Below are positions 60,143-64,000 of a stretch of 64,000 nt of DNA, in pieces. Location of the stretch: assembly GCA_964425915.1 (NCBI GenBank), contig CAYROO010000009.1, positions 1 to 64,000 of the forward strand. The letters run 5' to 3'. Every line of letters begins with the position of its first letter. The stretch's first letter is position 1. Below the pieces are notes generated by a model, which did not search any database, was not told where the DNA came from, and worked only from the letters and a program-made list of their open reading frames with translations. Origin of the DNA: Polycyclovorans sp964425915. Lineage in GTDB: Bacteria; Pseudomonadota; Gammaproteobacteria; Nevskiales; Nevskiaceae. The position numbers and the translations under genes are program-made.

Positions 60143-60973
60143 ATGGCGGCGGAAAACTCAGCCTCGGGTTACGTCACACACCACCTTGAGCACCTGACCG
60201 CAGGTGCCGGTGAGACAGGCTTTATCCGTTTTGACACCTGGCACCTCGACACGCTGTTCTTCTCGACGGTGCTGGGTCTGTTCATGCTGACCCTGTTCCG
60301 CATTGCTGCAGTGCGCGCCACCAGCGGCGTGCCCGGGCGTCTGCAGGGCTTCATCGAAGTGCTGGTGACCTTTGTCGACGAGTCGGTGAAGGGTAGTTTC
60401 CACGGCAACCGCGCCTTTGTCGCGCCGATGGCCCTCACCATCTTCGTGTGGGTGTTCCTGTGGAACTTCATGGACCTCATTCCGGTAGACCTGTTGCCGA
60501 TCATCGGCAAATACGTGTTCGGTCTGGAGTACCTGCGTGTGGTGCCTTCGGCTGACATGAGCGCCACGTTCGCGCTGTCGATCTCGGTATTCATCCTGAT
60601 TCTGTTCTACAGCTTCAAAGGCAAGGGTGCGATTGGCTTCGCCAAGGAGTATCTGACACACCCCTTCGGCAGCAACCCGCTGCTGATTCCGGCCAATCTG
60701 GTGATCAATACGGTCGAACTGCTGGCCAAGCCGCTGTCGCTGGCGCTGCGACTGTTCGGCAACCTGTACGCCGGTGAATTGATCTTCATCCTGATCGCCC
60801 TGCTCGGCATGGCGTGGTCGGGCTTCAACGTCATGAGCCTGGGCCTGTTCGCAGGACAGCTCATCGCCGGCTTCGCCTGGGCGGTGTTCCACATTCTGGT
60901 CATCACCCTGCAGGCCTTCATTTTCATGACCCTGACGATCGTGTACCTCGGCATGGCGCACGAGCATCACTGA
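60143..60973 (+). CDS. atpB: F-type ATP synthase subunit a
   Basis: A 276-residue Fo subunit forming the two proton half-channels against the c-ring. The essential Arg is in LALRLFGNLYAGELIF, and the last helices contain LITLQAFIFMTLTIVYLGMAHEHH-like sequence with the conserved Gln. FVWVFLWNFMDLIPVDLLP marks the first helices of the core. It acts in the inner membrane. It is 12 bases after atpI. Confidence 0.97.
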   Translation: MAAENSASGYVTHHLEHLTAGAGETGFIRFDTWHLDTLFFSTVLGLFMLTLFRIAAVRATSGVPGRLQGFIEVLVTFVDESVKGSFHGNRAFVAPMALTIFVWVFLWNFMDLIPVDLLPIIGKYVFGLEYLRVVPSADMSATFALSISVFILILFYSFKGKGAIGFAKEYLTHPFGSNPLLIPANLVINTVELLAKPLSLALRLFGNLYAGELIFILIALLGMAWSGFNVMSLGLFAGQLIAGFAWAVFHILVITLQAFIFMTLTIVYLGMAHEHH

Positions 60974-61034
60974 TCTTCAGACCTTTTTCGTTCCACCCAC
61001 CCACCTCTTTATCTAGTCAACACGGAGCATTTCG

Positions 61035-61301
61035 ATGGAACTCATTGCCCAGATCCAGGCCAGCACGGTTCTCACGGTCGGTCTCATCTTCGGCCTCGCC
61101 GCGCTCGGTACCGCCATCGGCTTCGGCCTTCTCGGCGGCAAGCTGCTGGAAGGCGTTGCCCGTCAGCCGGAACTCGCCAACAACCTGCAGACCAAGATGT
61201 TCATCGTGGCCGGCTTGTTGGACGCCGTGGCCATTATCGGTGTGGCCATGGGCCTGCTGATGATGTTCGCGAACCCGTTCCTCGCTGCCCTGCAGGGTTG
61301 A
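61035..61301 (+). CDS. atpE: F-type ATP synthase subunit c
   Basis: An 88-residue hairpin of two membrane helices. The first has the Gly/Ala pattern GLAALGTAIGFGLLGGKLLEG and the polar loop is RQPEL. The proton-carrying carboxylate is Asp63 in AGLLDAVAIIGVAMG. No sodium-binding motif is seen, so a proton ring is expected. It is preceded by a 61-bp gap with ACACGGAG as ribosome-binding site. Confidence 0.97.
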   Translation: MELIAQIQASTVLTVGLIFGLAALGTAIGFGLLGGKLLEGVARQPELANNLQTKMFIVAGLLDAVAIIGVAMGLLMMFANPFLAALQG

Positions 61302-61354
61302 TCGCAGCGCCGGATCCTTTCGGCGCGACATATCGGTTCCAAGCGGAGTTTTAG

Positions 61355-61828
61355 ATGGGTATCAGCATTCCCTCCGTCCTCGGCCAGATGATCGTCTTCA
61401 TGCTGTTCGTGCTGTTCACGATGAAATTCGTGTGGCCGCCGATCATCAAGGCGATGCAGGAGCGCGAAGCCAAGATCGCTGACGGTCTGGCCGCGGCGGA
61501 CAAGGCCAAGGCTGCGCTGGCGGACGCTTCTTCCAAGTCCGAGGAAGAGCTCAAAGCGGCTCGTGCGCAGGCGCAGGACATCGTGACCAATGCCAATCGC
61601 CAGGCGGCGCAGCTGGTGGAAAAGGCCAAGGCCGATGCCCAGGCTGAACAGGACCGCATCATTGCTAACGGTCAGGCCGAGGTGGAACGCCAGGCGGCGC
61701 AGGCGCGGGATGCGCTGCGTCAGCAGGTGGCGGCGCTGGCCGTGCTCGGTGCTCAGCAGATCCTCAAGCGCGAAATCGATGCCAAGGCGCACGCCGACGT
61801 GCTCGAACAGCTCGCGGCGCGGGTGTAA
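61355..61828 (+). CDS. atpF: F-type ATP synthase subunit b
   Basis: A 157-residue peripheral-stalk subunit. One N-terminal membrane helix (about residues 7-27, LGQMIVFMLFVLFTMKFVWPPI, quoted in part) leads into a long, charged, alanine-rich coiled coil of heptad-like repeats that dimerises and binds delta. The C terminus LGAQQILKREIDAKAHADVLEQL (quoted in part) is family-typical. It is eight bases before atpH. Confidence 0.96.
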   Translation: MGISIPSVLGQMIVFMLFVLFTMKFVWPPIIKAMQEREAKIADGLAAADKAKAALADASSKSEEELKAARAQAQDIVTNANRQAAQLVEKAKADAQAEQDRIIANGQAEVERQAAQARDALRQQVAALAVLGAQQILKREIDAKAHADVLEQLAARV

Positions 61829-61836
61829 GGCACGCC

Positions 61837-62373
61837 ATGGCCGAACTCAGTCAGCTTGCCCGCCCTTACGCCAAGGCCGTGTTTGAATTGGCCCGGTCCG
61901 CGAACGATTTCGCGGGCTGGTCCGGCTGCCTGGCAGCACTGGCGTCCTTGGTTCAGGACCCCTCGGTTGCCCCGCTGCTGAATCACCCGAAAGTCACGCG
62001 CGCGACCTTGGTGGATGCCATTTCGCAGGGGCTCAAGGGGACGCAGGGTGATGCCGGCCGAAATCTGGTGCGCCTGCTGGTCGAGAACGGTCGGCTGACC
62101 GCTGCACCGCAGATTGCCGAGCAGTTCGAGGCCATGCGAGCAGAAGCCGAACAGACGGTGGAGGTTGAGATCACCGCCGCCGTGGATGTGCCGGAAGCGC
62201 AGCGGAGCACGCTGGTAAAAGCGATCGGTGAGCGCCTGGCGCGTCAGGTCCAGGTGCAGTGGCACACCGATCCGGAATTGATTGCCGGCGCGGTGATTCG
62301 TGCGGGTGACCTTGTGATCGATGGATCTGCAAAGGGCGAACTCGCTCGCTTGCAGACCGTGCTGGCCCAATAA
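61837..62373 (+). CDS. atpH: F-type ATP synthase subunit delta
   Basis: A 178-residue subunit joining F1 to the b-subunit stalk. The N-terminal helical domain begins LSQLARPYAKAVFELARSANDF (quoted in part), and the C-terminal part has PELIAGAVIRAGDLVIDGSAKGELARL (quoted in part), both characteristic. It lies directly between atpF and atpA in the standard order. Confidence 0.96.
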   Translation: MAELSQLARPYAKAVFELARSANDFAGWSGCLAALASLVQDPSVAPLLNHPKVTRATLVDAISQGLKGTQGDAGRNLVRLLVENGRLTAAPQIAEQFEAMRAEAEQTVEVEITAAVDVPEAQRSTLVKAIGERLARQVQVQWHTDPELIAGAVIRAGDLVIDGSAKGELARLQTVLAQ

Positions 62374-62418
62374 GTCAATGTGGCGCGCCTGCCGCGCGCT
62401 GAACGAGTAGAGACGAAC

Positions 62419-63960
<1,542 letters not shown>

Positions 63961-63973
63961 GCATGGCGCTTGT

Positions 63974-64000
63974 GAATCGAGAATCGAGAATGGGGAATCG
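63974..64000. repeat. Heptamer tandem repeat (GAATCGA) at the window edge
   Basis: GAATCGA, GAATCGA, GAATGGG, GAATCG run in tandem after the atpA stop codon, cut by the end of the window. It is 7 bp long like the CCCCTCA repeat at 18565. It lies in the expected atpA-atpG gap. Confidence 0.7.

Overview
The window is one stretch of a high-GC gammaproteobacterial chromosome. The gene content is what I would expect from a Nevskiales/Solimonadaceae-like bacterium: tandem DUF1302 outer-membrane proteins, a wax-ester synthase, a GMC oxidoreductase, FecI/FecR with a TonB receptor, the order rsmG-parA-parB-atpIBEFHA, and glnA-ntrB-ntrC. The placement is an inference from gene content and order; no 16S or other marker was available. 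I found no rRNA, tRNA, insertion sequence, prophage or CRISPR array.

Layout. (1) 0.2-20.3 kb is a lipid and small-molecule metabolism region: sulfotransferase, DUF1214 protein, WS/DGAT, two paralogous DUF1302 proteins coupled to a flavin reductase with a MarR-like tail, DUF3228, a phytanoyl-CoA dioxygenase gene broken by one in-frame amber codon, an AcpH-like protein, a lipoprotein esterase, an isovaleryl-CoA-dehydrogenase-like enzyme, an SDR lacking its catalytic residues, a GMC oxidoreductase, an MBL-fold hydrolase and an alpha/beta hydrolase. Arrays of 28-bp palindromic REP-like modules, always in inverted pairs, punctuate this region and in places supply stop codons. (2) 18.6-26.2 kb is a cell-surface signalling unit: ECF sigma factor, FecR anti-sigma and a 1490-residue TonB receptor. 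The receptor carries about 370 extra residues that look like a second beta-barrel. The sigma and receptor genes share the same ECF-type promoter with identical spacing. A vapBC-type toxin-antitoxin pair and REP-like modules sit between fecR and the receptor. (3) 26.3-36.6 kb is housekeeping: DUF2383, truD, a beta-helix/di-heme cytochrome fusion, yqeY, rpsU, tsaD, folB, a GmhB-like protein that has lost its active site, glyS and glyQ. (4) 36.7-41 kb is the nitrogen-control unit glnA-ntrB-ntrC, with a near-consensus sigma-54 promoter for glnA and two NtrC-type sites before ntrB. (5) 41.0-44.7 kb is a fully overlapping arsenic operon: arsR-arsC-MFS-arsH-acr3. (6) 44.7-54.9 kb holds an XRE regulator divergent from a small membrane-protein operon, then GDPD, pyk, purT, an AbrB/Doc toxin-antitoxin pair, typA, and a subtilase with a GlyGly-CTERM-like tail. 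(7) 55.1-64.0 kb holds DUF2726, a DUF853 ATPase, rsmG-parA-parB, and the F1Fo ATP synthase operon through atpA, where the window ends.

How the parts work together: the sigma/FecR/receptor set is a self-contained uptake and signalling circuit. NtrB/NtrC and the sigma-54 promoter tie glutamine synthetase to nitrogen status. The arsenic operon combines reduction and extrusion of arsenate with an ArsH flavoprotein for organoarsenicals. The two toxin-antitoxin pairs each carry their own palindromic autoregulatory promoter. The observations most worth following are the receptor-barrel fusion, the twin ECF promoters, the GmhB-like pseudoenzyme, the covarying REP-like modules that end genes, and the amber-interrupted dioxygenase.
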